Origin: Aphelenchoides besseyi
Lineage: Eukaryota > Nematoda > Chromadorea > Rhabditida > Aphelenchoididae
Length of the DNA: 64,000 bases
Direction of reading: 5' to 3'
NCBI GenBank assembly: GCA_024699855.1
Contig: JAMPIQ010000003.1
Span: forward strand, 3,968,001-4,032,000
Position 1 is the stretch's first letter. Every line of letters begins with the position of its first letter. Made by a program: the position numbers and the translations under genes. The notes under the pieces were generated by a model. It worked only from the letters and a program-made list of their open reading frames with translations. It was not told the origin of the DNA and ran no database searches. Of this stretch, positions 1-12,196 are shown piece by piece.

Positions 1-2249
1 GGTATGATCGGGATTCGTGAGTGTGTATGTCATAAATGAAAACAGAGCAACGAGAAACGGCGTGCTATAAAGTATTTTGAGTTAATAGTTCAAATTAATT
101 CTACCTGAAATTGTAGACGTCCAAAAACGATCGTATTGTACTACTAATCATGTTGCATCGAAGTTCTTCCTTTCGTATCTTTTCGACTTCTAACATCAAC
201 GGAACCTCCCAAGCATACAACTAAAGAATCGAGTTTTTATGTAACTCATCATAACTAGTACCTTGACAACTTTAATTCCATTCAGAATTTCGTTGATCAA
301 TTTTGTTCGTTCGTCTTTCAATTTCATTTGTTTTGTTTGATATCTACAAAGATTGGTCAATAAAATGAAGTTCGAACAAACCTTCGCGTCCAGACTGAAG
401 CTCCAAGCGAGAGTGGAATGAAAATGACCTGCAAGCGATCTCTAAACATGAATAAGCTACTTGATTACCATAATGAAAACTCCAGGAAGCGCGGCGATAC
501 CCAACGTGTTGAATAAGAAGATGAGTGCCAAAGTGATTTGAAAGGGCGATGACCAGTACTGTTGAATCTGACTCCTGAATTTGAGTCAAATTTACAAAAC
601 CAACCAATGAGTTTTCTTACGTGATCATCTGGAATCTTTCAACGTCAATTGCCATCACGTTTACAATTTCGCCGACAGTTCGATCGCGACGTGCCGAATT
701 CGATAATCGAAGAGTCTGAATATACACACTAGTTGAGTGACTCATCTCAACTAACCTTTTTGTAAACTGCACCGGTCAACGAAATTTGGATTTTAGAGCC
801 CATTCGGAACATGATGTAAAAGTACCTTAACTTAAATTTACTGAAGTTGTATCGGCCCATTAACTTACCAATTGACCATCAAACTGCGCAGCTCGGATGC
901 AACAAACATCAAAACGGCATAAGAAATCCCCTCCCACAAATGAGCGTTCTCGTTGCTCACGAATTTTAACAGTTGTTGTAAGAGAAACGGATTCGCAAAT
1001 TGCAGTACATCAGCAATCGATTTGACAGCACCGGCAGAAATCAGTTGCCATTTGAACATTTGAAACAAATTGTAAACAACCGACGGTTTCGTCAATTTTG
1101 GTTTGTCTTTGTCGGAAACGTTCGTTTTTGAACGTGCTGAATGATCGTTCCCATTACTAAGTGGACTAGAAAACGATGTTTACAGCAACATTGTTGAACA
1201 ACTTACTCTGCACTAAAACCATTGCTCTTGGCTTTCTCACCCAACAGTGTGGTTGCGGTTCCTTCGTCCAGAATTTCTTTCATTTTAGCGTTGTAAGCTA
1301 AAATCACGAACGATAAACTCGATAACCGTTCGAACTAACCTTTGAGCTTTGGTGTCCAATACTTTTCCCATAGTTGTACGAGATATTCGCTTTTGTTTTC
1401 TCGGTTCAGTTCGAAAAGATCGCCAACTTCCAAATCTTTTTTTGAACCCAGAATCGGCACTCGATTGAACCACCACAAGGTTATTCGATTGAGGAACGAG
1501 CTGTTAAGTTCCGGCGAGTAGTTTTTCTCGTCATCTTCGGTTTCGTTTCGACTGCGACGATTCGCAAAGCACAAAGCTGCGGTTTGAGCAACAATCGTTA
1601 CGAACCAAATGAAAAAGAAAACACAACGAGTTGAATCGAAAAGATCGTCGAATTTATGACGACTTCCATTCATTCGTTCAATCCACGAGTAAAATTCGGG
1701 TAGAGAACAGATGAGATGAAGAAAGAAGGTGTTGAAGATGATACCCGACGATACGAGACCAACACGTTTAGAAGCCAGTTGACCGACAAAAACACCAGCC
1801 ATTGTGATTGCACGAAGCAACGGAGACCACAAATAAACAGCGCCTTTGGAGTCATTTGACGTAAAAAAGTATTTTACGGAAAGAATAATTGAGACCGAGA
1901 AGGCAATTACAGTGAAGATCTAAACATTAGGTAAGCGTTGAATAGGGCTGAGCAAGTTCACTTACTAGATTCAAGATCAACAAGGGGCTTAAAGGTAACG
2001 GAGGAAACTTCCTTTTCTGTTGCATTATTCGAATTTGAAGAGCGAAAATGGGAGCCAGAATCCAAAAAAAAAGTGATGGAGTCCAGACGAGAACCGTTTC
2101 TTGGAAGCATGGTGTTACATTCGGCAACCGACTGCTGTTGTAATACGCGTCGTTATACTAAAGACACAATCGATTGATTTACATCGACAAAAACTTACCC
2201 AAAACGACGAACCACAGAAGCGTTCGATGGCATCGTGTTCTTCGGCCAT
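1..2249 (-). CDS. MRP/ABCC-type ABC transporter, 5' part (continues beyond base 1)
   Basis: Multidrug-resistance-associated ABC exporter of organic anions and conjugates at a cell membrane. Only the N-terminal part is in the window. The start (complement of 2247-2249) opens a short exon ending FCGSSFW. A 40-50 nt intron leads to YNDAYYNSS and the TMD0 block TPCFQETVLVWTPSLFFW, which matches the MRP1 N-terminus. The L0 linker follows with FLNRITLWWFNRVPILGSKK and GDLFELN, the family's usual signature. Next come transmembrane domain 1 exons (LQFANPFLLQQLLKFV; SLTGAVYKK; TVGEIVNVMAIDVERF; LNGIKVVKLYAWE). All introns seen are short and GT-AG. The nucleotide-binding domains lie outside the window. 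Assignment to the long ABCC group with TMD0 is secure; the orthologue is not. Confidence 0.93.
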
Positions 2250-5193
2250 GACCTTACGATCACTAAGGTCGGCAGTGGAAAGACCTTAAGATCACGTTCA
2301 ACCCGTTGAAATAGGCTAAAAATTGCAATTTTTGTCATCAAAACATATACAAAAACACGCGCAAATGTATAATGTCTCGCTAGAACTGATACAAAGCCAC
2401 TTATTCTCAGTAGAAAGTCGTCTCAATTCATCTGTTAAAATGGGTGCAAAAAAGTACAACTGTACGTCATAAATCCCACTTCGAAGTTTGTTTACTCGGA
2501 ACTAAATCGCGACAATCGAGACTGAGGATTGAGAAAACAAAAGATTATAAAAATTCGCTTAATCGACCAACACCAACGAGTACAAGCTAATCGATGGAGT
2601 TTGTGCGATTTCTATGTCCGAATACGATTGAACTGCCCGCTAAAATGTTTCAGAACTTGAAAGCAGACAGTCCGCTAAACATCGCTTCGATTTCGCAAGT
2701 CACTCCCCATGCAAATAACAAGTCGTTCATAAGGACAAAGAAAATAAACAGCCGATCTGTTCTTGCGGTCTATTGATTTCGGTCATAAACGCACGGAACG
2801 TGAGGAACTACAACACGAATGGACATCGAAAAACGAACTCTTATCGAAATTGAAGAGAACCAAGTTTCCGTTTTAATAAGCAAACAACGCATTCTCGCGA
2901 AAATGAACTGAACAAACGGCTTGGGAGTAAAGTCAACGGGAAGCCCTGAGCACTCCATCAGAAAACAGTGCAAATTTGTTAAATTTCACCGCTCAGCAAG
3001 TGGTCAAGAAAAAACGAAAATGAAAAATTATTGGGTCAAATTTCTCTTCTTCGACCAAAAGCAATTGTCGCCATATCTTTGCAAAAATCTCGATTAATAC
3101 GCGGTTATACGCAAAAATAAACATTGCCAATCGAAAGAGCAGTCTTGACTGCATATGGACGCCAACAAACGGCACAAAAATCAGCCTATTTGTTGCCGCT
3201 TTTTCGCCGTCGAAAGTCGACACTCTGCTTTTTTGGAGGAGGGCGATTACGTTTTAAGGCCGTAGCTAATGTTCACGGCATCGCGACAACTTTTAAGCCA
3301 GTAACCTTTGTTAGCCTATAAATTCTTGACATTGTAATCCTTTTGACGTTGTTTTACGTTAGTTTGAAAGGTACTTATGCTTGATCAAAGGTGAGCAAAT
3401 CGACAAATTTTTGAGTTTTTTGACCTTTAATGGCACATATTAATTTTTTTAAAATTTTCAAGACTTTTGAGCCAGTAACCTTTGTGCACAAGAGTCTTGA
3501 CTACATTTTACTTTTTGTTACATTGAAATCCATTCATTTTGAAGGGTACTTATGCTTACTCAAAGAGAGACAAGTCGACTAATTTTTGAGTTTTTTGAAG
3601 TTTGATTGCTCACACTCTTTTTCAATCAATTTTCTAGAATATTTGATCTAGTAACTTTTGTTTGTCGATAATTCCTCGATATTTTGACTGTTGTTTGATT
3701 CGATTTTGTTGATTTTGAAGTGTACTTATTCGCATGCAAACAAGGGTTGCTCAGCCAATTTTTGTCGATTTCAGTTGAAATTAAATTTTCGTTCTTTTAA
3801 ATTGTAAAGATGGGAAGAACTAAATGTCAACATAGTGAAAGACAAAATAGATTAATGAGATCCAATTTGCGATCAGTTGGAGACGAAAAAACCTTTACGA
3901 TCAAGAAATGAAGCCGGAACCTCAACCAGTCAACAGCAAGATCCTGCGAGTGACGACGAGTTCATGGAAGTTTTGGACCCATATAAACAACCCGGAGAGT
4001 ACCTTTCGATTATTATTTAACATTTCTATTTTCATATTTTCGATTAACAAATAAATTTTTCAGACTTAAGATTGTGATCGTTTATCGTAGACAGATGGCC
4101 AAATTCCACTAATTAAAAGAACTCGTGCATTTTCCGATCAAATTTTCTCATTTTTATTTTGTTCAAAATTTTTTGGAGCGGTGAAATTTGACGGTTTATG
4201 ATGGAGTGCCTGAGATCTTCACCGCACTCAGACGTTCTATTTTGTCCTCAATTCACTACAAACCACAAGATTCACGCCGTCCGACTTATCAGCGTTTTTG
4301 TTTAAAAACTTTTTGTTATGTCTCTTAACAACCGGCCGGTGGTTTTGCAAGCGACCGACGTGAAGCCAAAACGATTACGTCGAAAATCGTCTGAAAACAT
4401 GAGCACGAGAAGATGTTAAAACGAAAAGCTCATTTTCCACGCTAATGACGTTAGATGGCTCTAAACAAACAAACAAAAAAACATTGAAAGTTTGTTTGAG
4501 TTTCGGATCTAAAAGTCATTAGCCGTTTAACTCAAAGCCAGTTGCAATCTTCTGAACAAACGTTTTTGTTTTGACGTATAAAACGAAATTGAACGTTTGA
4601 AATGATTTCGTACGACAGTTACTAATCGTTTTATCAACAATTTGCTGTTTCATTGCGACGAAAACTGAGAACGCAAAGAACGTGAGCCCCCGACTTAGCG
4701 TTTCGAGTCGTCTGCTCTCCGAAACGTCCGTTCGGTTGCTCATTCGAATCCACGCTGTGGCCTTCTTGCTTAAGTGCCCGGGAAAGCTGCTTTCACTGCG
4801 CACAAACTACAGGACGGCGCAGAAAATACACAGACGTCTGATGGCCACAAACACGAAAATCGAAGCTACGGGAATCGAGAAGTTTTTTTGGAGCAATCGG
4901 CCAATGGCCTTTTGCTGATACGATTCAGATGTTAGAAGAAGTTTTTGAGAAGAACGATGACAAATACGAACACAGTGGTGTTTGAATGTGTCAAAAACGG
5001 CACCAACGTGGTGAGAACTTGAACGTTTATTTGTACTTTCAGTTTTCGGATTCGAAGCACGATTGTCTCTGATCATCAAAAACGTGTTGTTGTTGTCGAA
5101 GTGTGTTCATTGTTCCTTATCAATTTCAAACTTCACATGAAACGGCGAATCGATTGCGTCGAAAAAGTTTATTTTTCGTAATCAGTGATCGGA
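2250..5193. other. Gene-poor interval between the MRP and CEP104 genes
   Basis: No convincing gene. ORFs here are short, without splice context or recognisable domains. Around 3808-4010 a short ATG-led frame breaks by frameshift and looks like a decayed coding remnant; I do not recognise it. The interval also holds the diverged tandem repeat annotated separately. Confidence 0.6.
3301..3780. repeat. Diverged tandem repeat, period about 175 bp, nearly three units
   Basis: Units start at 3301, 3475 and 3651, each with a version of 'gtaac(c/t)tttgt'. In the same order each carries a 'gtacttat' block about 70 bases in; the first two units also share 'tttttgagttttttga'. Spacings are 174 and 176 bases. 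Copies are strongly diverged, with small indels, so this is an old array. The first unit may have a further relic to its left; the third runs out near 3780. Confidence 0.75.
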
Positions 5194-8100
5194 TTACACA
5201 ATTGTCATCATATTTTGAGCTTCAGCGAGACGCTCTTTCTCTTCTGATGGTCTTGCGTTGACTTTTTATTCTCGAATTTGCTGTGCATTCGTTCAGATGC
5301 TTTCGCCATCCGATGTCATTGTTGGGTTGAATGTCTTCGGAGCACAAAGGGCATCTGCCAATTGATCCATCGGCCGGCAAAACTAGAACAGACGTTTAAT
5401 TCGACTTCAATCGTCCACTTACTCCGACACTTTTTACTCGAACGATGAGTGTTGTACTGATTGGTCAGCATCGCTTGTTGACATCGATCGCATTGTTTGA
5501 AGTCCTGTTTCTTTTTGCAGTCATACAATTGATGTTCGCTGAGGAATCGAGTTTCCACAACCTCCGAACAACTTGGACATTTTGTCAGCATAGGGCAATC
5601 CTTGTTATAATGCTGATCCAATCCTGAGAGATTCAGATCGGGATCCAATTTACCGCAGTACATGCAGACTCTAGACAATTCATTTGCAGTTTGTTTATTG
5701 AATCTTTGGAAAAGTAGTTTTGAACAACTAGTTAGTCGGCTTTAAAATAGAACGCAGTTGAGTTGAAAAAGCCGGATCGTCACTGCGAATCGTGCTTAAA
5801 TCGGGACCTAGTTGAGGTTGTTGCCTAAGAAAGAGAAGAAGATAAAGTGAAACAGAAAGCAATGACGATCCAAATTTAAATTCAATCACTCAAAACTACT
5901 CACTTGCTGTAATCAATCGGATCGTTTAAGTCTTCATCATTCTTGTCGGTTAGTAAACGAACATTTGGTTTCTCCGATCGAACACGATCCCGACTCCGAG
6001 CAGGTGAACGAGCTTAAGACATCAAGTTATCATTATCAATAAATCATTATTACTTGAACTAGCAGTTTGATTGCGAATACCGTCGTTTTCAAAACGAGCG
6101 TTGAGGTTCCTGTAGAATAGAAATCAACTTCTTTCAAATAATCTTGAGACTTGCTGTTTTGTATTCGTAGTCGAAAGCCCATTTCGACCATCAATGGCGT
6201 CCAAATCGTTTAAGAGATTGCGAAGTGCACCATTTTTAACTGCTCCAGTGCGTCTTGGTAACGACATTCGAACTTCGTCGCGATCTCCTCGCTCGTAGAT
6301 CGACAACACTAACTTTTGCCCATAATCTCGTACTTTCGCGTCTGTATGATTCAAACACTCCAACGCGAATTGGCAAATCTTTTTGACCGTAAGAGAACTA
6401 CAATACGATTATAATTCAATTTGTTTACTAAACTTACGGTAAACGCAAACTGTAAAGTGCTTCAACTCCATCGACAACGATTTTTGCTTTTCCACGATCA
6501 CATCGAACTGAGTGATGAGCATCAAACGGCAACATAAACTTTGACATATAGGCATTAGCTATCTAAAATAAAAGCTTAACAAAGACGACATTAAACACTC
6601 ACTCGTTTGTCGCCTTGTAGCAGCCCGGCAACGCTGCTAAACGTTGAAGAAGAGAATCTACGTTCGACCGTATCACCCGTACGACTAATCAACAGATCGT
6701 AGGTCGCGTTAACAACATGTGGTCCATCACTTTCAACAAGACCATGAACAATAATAAAATGATCCATCAGTTGTCTGAGAAGTTCCAAAACAGATGAGTA
6801 GACGTTGAAGATCTTTTCGCTGAGCCCACGAACAATTAGTGGCTCAACTGCCTTAACAACATCGCGAGCTTTTTCTTTTGAAATATTAGTTGTAGCCAAA
6901 AACTCTTTGATTTTTGAATAACCATGTCGACGTTCTTTCCAACTCTTTGAATAGACGTGTACAACCTTAAACTCTCAAACTGACTTTGTTATCAGATAAA
7001 ACTCACCGGTTCTAAACCAAAATTTTCGGCCGCCAACGTGACTAACGGTCGATCTCCGACTGGAAGACCTTCTAACAATCCCTCCAAATTCATTACTTCT
7101 TCTCCGTTTTCATTGATTGACGGAGATTTTCTAAACAGTCTCGATTAACAAACACATGTATTCAACGTACTTTCGTCGAGCTCCCGGAACGACTTGATTC
7201 TCCTTCTCCAGAAATCGATTACGAACCGGTGACACTTGACGTGCAGGAGATTGAGGTTTCGCGGGACGATTGAAAATGGCGGAGAGTCGAGACGCAAGAC
7301 TGCTGCTCGTTGAGTTCTTCGAAGTTTCATCCAATCGATTCGTTTTGTACACGGTCGGATCGGACAGCCGTCGAACATTTGGAAGACGAGAATCCGGTAA
7401 AATTGGAAGACGTAAATCACCATTTAGTGGGGCTATTGGACTCCGTTGTTGTAAACGAATCATAGAATTTCGACTTGAAATCGATGGTGGTGCAATTAAG
7501 ACAGGTGAAAGTGATCGTTTGGATGCCGAATCAGAAGCATTCAGCGAAAAACTACCGCTGCCTTCGTGAATCGACGGAGTGAGTTGAGTGCCTCTCGGAT
7601 ACTCGCCAACATCAGATGGTGTTAATGCTAAAAACAAGATTGTTATTAGAAGCATTAGTAAACCATACGAATCGGTTGAAAAGCAGACGGAATCTGGGCA
7701 TTCAATGGAGGAGGTGAGTCGATTCGTAAACGTCCGTCTTGAAATCGTCGAAGTACACTACTTGCCGTTGTGCCGTTCGTATTAACCGATGTTGTGGTTT
7801 TGACCGTTTGAGTAGTCGTCGGACGAGGATCGTTCTGAATAGGAATATCATTTATCAAGGAACTCAGACCTACGGGAACAGCACTATTGAAGAACCGACT
7901 GTCGACTTGTTGTAAGGCGTTGTCGCGTAAAGTTGCAATTTGATCGCTTAAACTTTGAGCTCGATCGAAATCGTCCTCATCAACAGCTCGACGTTTTGCT
8001 CGTTCAGCATCACGGATTTGCTTGAGAACGAGTTCCAGTTGAACTTGAGCGCGTTGAGCTGATTTGGCCAGAGCATAGTTCTCGTCATTTGCTGCCTTCG

Positions 8101-10207
8101 ACTTCGTTTCGATTGCTCGTTGTAGAGCGGCGCGAAGTTCTGCAGTTGCTGCACTTTTCGAATTAGAACTTGAAGATCTGAAAGAGTCGTTAGTGTTATC
8201 GTTCAGCCGACTACCGATTCGTCGAACGTGTCGACCCTCGACTGGCCATTCGCCAAATACTCGTTGATGACAAAGAACTTTTTGTGGCAGATAGATTGGA
8301 ATTCCGAGATGCAAGTGCTCCAACTGCCCGTGGTTTATAGATGCTGATTGAGGAGGAGGTTCGATCGAATGCGGTAGTAAGTGCATCACCGTAGATGTTT
8401 ACTTCAACTATACCGATTTGGCCACGAGGATTAGATAAGTTTTGATAATTTCGACCAAAAGCAAAACGAACGAAAGTCGCGTCTGTATCGAGAAAAATGG
8501 TTTTCAGCTCATGACGACCGGTGTCTTGTTTTTTGTTTCGAAATTTGATCTCGCTGAAAATAACGACTAGTTGATATCGAACTAACAAGGGAAGGCTCAT
8601 TAGCCACCACGCGATATTCACGCATAGTGTATGCCAAAAAACGCGTCTTTTCAAGAGGAATCTGATGGTGTTATCAGTTTTTGCTATGGGGTACCCTGCG
8701 TGGACTTATGGGCCTTTGAAGTTCCACGCAAATTGCGTGCTTTTTGGACGCTTTTTTGGACGTTTTTTTGGCGATGCGCGGACGCAATTTGATTTTTTTT
8801 GCTAAAAGCGGACGCAAGCGCGTTTTGCGAGTAGATTTGATTTTTTTGAATCGCCTTCGAGTTATGAGCGACAAGTGCGCTCGAGTCTGTTTCCTTGAGC
8901 AATCTAGTGGTGGGTCCAAGAGTGGGTACGTCGATGAACGATCGGAAAGATGCTAAAAGCCAGCTGGCTACTGTTTCAATTACCAATCGATCGAAAGATG
9001 TCAAGAGATACCGAGATGTACCCGTTTAGCATTCATCAGATGTGCTCATTGCGAGCAGTATTATTGTTTTCATTGCATCTTTACTTCCGACCAAGCGCAC
9101 CTACATCTTTAATTGTTGTCACAGTAAAATTTTCAGGTTCACTTCAATAGCCCAACTAATTTAATCAAAGTACTACTTAAAATTGATTAGAATTACAAAA
9201 AGTTGCAAAACGAATCAAAAAAATGCAATCGGCCGGCTTTGATCCGATCTAATTAACCTTTTTTGCCTTTGATCTCTTGTGATTTGACCGCTCTGTGAAT
9301 CGAACCCGCTTGTGCTCGTTGAACCCGCTGGACGCTGTTGGATTTGCACCGGAAGGTACAAAGCCAACGGCTTAACCACTAGACTAATCAGTAAAACGAT
9401 TTGGATCGTGATTTGTAAATCTTATATCAACTCTTATTGGAGAGCGACCAGAATGTCATCAAAAAAGAGCGCGTCCACTTGCCAAAAAAAAGTGACAAAA
9501 AAGCGTCCGGACGTCGACCAAAAACGAGCAAATGACCATTTCTGCGCGCTTTCTTTCCAATCAAGGCAATTTCAAGGTGATTTCAGGAAAGTAGCAATTT
9601 CACGCAAAGGGCAAAAAAAGAAAAACAACGTGAAATTTTTTTGTATCGTTATTTTTCCTACATTTTCACTTGGAATCGAGGACGAGAGACCAAAAAAGCA
9701 CGCAATTTGCGTGGAACTTCAAAGGCCCATAAGTCCACGCAGGGTACCCCATAGCAAAAACTGATAACACCATCAGATTCCTCTTGAAAAGACGCGTTTT
9801 TTGACATACACTATGCGTGAATATCGCGTGGTGGCTAATGAGCCTTCCCTTGTAAGCATTTACCCCAACAGAACGAATTGATGTAATGGCGGAATGGCAG
9901 TTGAACGGACGTTTGAAATGTACAGATCCATTTTACTCGCTATAAGCTTTTCATTAGTCGATTCATTTTCTACCTACGAATGAATCTGCGATGAATCAAG
10001 ATCTCGATTGATTTCAGATGAGTTGGCTGTGCAAGTCGAATGATAACAACTTGAGGATAATTGCAGTTTCTGAACTTGAATTCCAACTTTCAGTTTCCAT
10101 AGAACTTACTCATTCGAGATCCACGTTTCACCGGCGAATATTCGCGTTGAGATCGCATCTCTCGTCTTACCGGACAAATCAACAACGTCGAAAGATATCT
10201 TTGACAT
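5194..10207 (-). CDS. cep104: CEP104-like centrosomal/ciliary tip protein
   Basis: Homologue of CEP104, a tubulin-binding protein of centriole distal ends and cilium tips. Exon 1 starts at the complement of 10205-10207 ([13 protein letters not shown]) and aligns with the start of human CEP104. Exon 2 carries [13 protein letters not shown] and exon 3 [12 protein letters not shown], both in register with the N-terminal jelly-roll. Exon 4 (from 8553) gives EIKFRNKKQ and [17 protein letters not shown]. Next is a coiled coil of paired repeats ([22 protein letters not shown]), a Ser/Pro-rich linker, a TOG-like helical array (about 7090-6130), and a C-terminal zinc-finger array ([39 protein letters not shown]). 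Stop at 5194-5196. Intron 3 (8554-9863) contains an inserted DNA element. The joins near 6130 and 5700-5910 are uncertain. Identity is very likely. Confidence 0.9.
8586..8747 (+). repeat. Left terminal inverted repeat of the CEP104 intron element
   Basis: Reverse complement matches 9690-9852 with about one substitution and one single-base indel in a T run. A weaker continuation (8748-8770) resembles the complement of 9481-9508, so the right arm seems to carry about 180 extra bases between two paired blocks. Confidence 0.9.
9290..9395 (-). repeat. tRNA-like (SINE-type) segment inside the element
   Basis: On the minus strand TAGTCTAGTGGTTAAG (9386 to 9371) is a good Pol III A box. GGGTTCGATTC (about 9307 to 9297) is a good B box, with a weaker GGGTTCAACG just before it. 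GTTGG and CCAAC can form a 5 bp anticodon-like stem around a 22 nt loop. A-to-B spacing (about 80) is too long for a normal tRNA and the T stem does not pair. It is therefore read as a tRNA-derived fragment, not a working tRNA. Confidence 0.45.
9690..9852 (-). repeat. Right terminal inverted repeat of the CEP104 intron element
   Basis: Mirror copy of 8586-8747. It ends in CCTTCCCTTG immediately before TAA at 9853-9855. Confidence 0.9.
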
Positions 10208-10381
10208 TTGTACGAATTCAACAGTTGAACGAAACTAAACTGTTAGTATGTTATTTTGTTTGTGAACCATTTTCCTGTCGTCTTGGACGCACTCGACTGC
10301 AACGTTCGTTGACCCTAACAACACGACAGAAACAAGTTGTAATAGCAATATTTTATTCAAAAAAAGTACAATAAGATAATT

Positions 10382-12196
10382 TTACTTGTCCAATTGGAAA
10401 AGCAGTTGCTCACTGATGGTATCAAAGGGCACTATACCAAAAACTGAAAGAATCTCGATGTCAGTTCAAATAATCCGACCATAATCGAATACCTCTCATC
10501 ACTTGATAACTTTCCAACATTGCGGATGCCGCAGAAACTATCCCAGAAATAGTTAAGACGAGGTTCCCAAATCGCTCTTCATAGTTTTCGTATCCGATTT
10601 TCTTGTAATGTTCGAAAAGACCTCCAATACAACGATCCTTATACTCCAGAATAGTTTGTCGTGTGTGGTTCGTAATATCAACAGACTCATCTGAAATTAA
10701 GCTATTGGATCTGATTGTTTAGTTTGAGTATTTACCGTGAGGAGCCGGATAACCGTGGAATAACATAATAATCTTAAGAGTTACGAGCTCCTCGGGTAAG
10801 AGATCGAGTCGACGAAGAGGCATCGCAACTTCGTCCAAGCAGCGGTTGGTCATAGCACTGTATAGTTTTTCTTGTCGCCATTTACGATCCGGTGCTACAG
10901 CAGCGGCCGATTCTTCGGGTAAATTCTCAACAGTCCGCGGCATGCAAGTACCATTCGAAATCAACCACACATCTTCGACATCTTGTTGTGCCGTGTAGTA
11001 ACCATGTTCGAGCAGTAGATGATAAATCGCGTAACGTTTTAGCAACGCCAATCGATCGCCAACGGGAAGTTGAACAAAACATGGCATCGTTTGAACCCAT
11101 TCGAGCAACATAAAAAGATCAATTTGAGTTACATTTGCAATGTCCGAGCCCAACATGATAAGCAAACGAGGCTCATGATTCGCCTGCAACTTTGATTAGT
11201 CGTTTTTTGATCATTCTTACCGTCTCTTTTCCGACTTTAATGACTTCGGCTAATTTTTTGGCTTCTGTTCTCGATCGAATTAGGTCAAATTTGCGTTCAC
11301 GAATTTGACGATCATTTTCCGTGATACAAGCGATCAATTCGAGAAGCTCTCCATTCGCATTTGTCGGCTCATTCGGACCGTTTGATCCGGAAGTCGATGC
11401 GGCATCAGCAACGAGAAACGGTTCTAACGGAGATGTTTGTTGATTCGATGGAACCAACGGACGTTTCCGACGACCAATAACATCACGACGCGGCTGCAAT
11501 GCATCTTCGCACATTCCCATTTCCAAACAGCGCCTGTATCGACACGATCGGCACAACCGAAAATAGAGACATTAACAAGAATAGAAGAATGAAAGTAACC
11601 TTCGAGCAGAGTTTTCCAATTCGCAAACACCCGGCTTCTTACAGATCGTATCTTGTTTATGAATCACGGCACGTCTGAAAAACGTCTAAATGGGATTTTA
11701 TGCAATCGGATCAACAAAAGCAAGCAACTACCTTACAACCAAGACACGCCAATTGGCAACCGTAGTGTTTACCGAATGAGTCTTCACCACAAATCAAACA
11801 TTGGCCAACAACCTCTGTAATATACCACTGTTAATACAACTGAGAGGAAATACAGCCGATCACACTATTTGAAGAACTCAACACCTACGGCATATTTAGG
11901 CTCCGCCTATTTGGTCTTTTACTCGGAGCACGACAAATCGAGCAGCGTGAACTCGACAAACCGCGCTGTTTTCGTGTGTTTCGGTCTCGAGCGAAAACCA
12001 CCACGCTCGTCTTGACACGATATGTCGATCAGAATCGGCCCGACAAAAAATACCAAACGGATCGTTTCTTGGAGCGGCAAACAAAATCAATCGTCCGTTT
12101 TGTAGACGACAGATTCGATGAACAAACCGAAATTTACAAGTGAAAATACTTACCTTTTTGCGAAGAGGAACCATTGACGCTGCAAACCGAAGTCAT
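10382..12196 (-). CDS. Nuclear hormone receptor (divergent, nematode NHR type)
   Basis: Ligand-type transcription factor. The start is the complement of 12194-12196 ([14 protein letters not shown]). This choice keeps phase across an intron of about 340 nt into [14 protein letters not shown]. The DNA-binding domain continues with CLGCKTFFRRAV (P-box region) and a second zinc finger with the exact Cys spacing 5-9-2 (CKKPGVC ... CRSC), then YRRCLEMGM. The hinge is polar. A ligand-binding domain follows ([30 protein letters not shown]) and ends with [15 protein letters not shown], a plausible AF-2 end. Stop at 10382-10384. The intron between the zinc-finger exons (11558-11599) ends in CG, not AG. 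Family assignment is secure; no clear orthologue recognised. Confidence 0.92.

Larger units (their letters stand above)
8586..9852. mobile_element. Non-autonomous DNA transposon with ~162 bp terminal inverted repeats, inside CEP104 intron 3
   Basis: The ends begin CAAGGGAAGG and finish CCTTCCCTTG, each directly flanked by TAA (8583-8585 and 9853-9855), a 3 bp target duplication. The terminal repeats are nearly identical for about 162 bases (8586-8747 against 9690-9852; one substitution and one T-run length difference seen). Removing element plus one TAA leaves a 40 nt intron with a proper donor (gtaaatgc) and acceptor (ttattttcag). No transposase gene is visible inside. A TAA/TTA duplication is typical of PIF/Harbinger-type transposition, but without a transposase this remains an inference. 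Near identity of the arms implies recent insertion or gene conversion. Confidence 0.88.

Noticed and set aside
8571..8654. Reading frame continuing from the EIKF exon into the terminal repeat as CEP104 coding sequence
   Set aside because: It is interrupted by a clear acceptor (ttattttcag), and removal of the element gives a perfect alignment to CEP104 with another exon.
8674..9004. Minus-strand open frames of 81 and 106 codons inside the CEP104 intron, first suspected to be the gene's 5' end
   Set aside because: True N-terminal exons were found at 9864-10207, and these frames lie wholly inside the inserted element, with the terminal repeat and T/A-rich composition explaining their length.
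9460..9764. Plus-strand 150-codon frame at 9312-9764 as a transposase
   Set aside because: Lys/Ser-rich without DDE/DDD-like motifs or helix-turn-helix, and it ends by reading through the terminal repeat.
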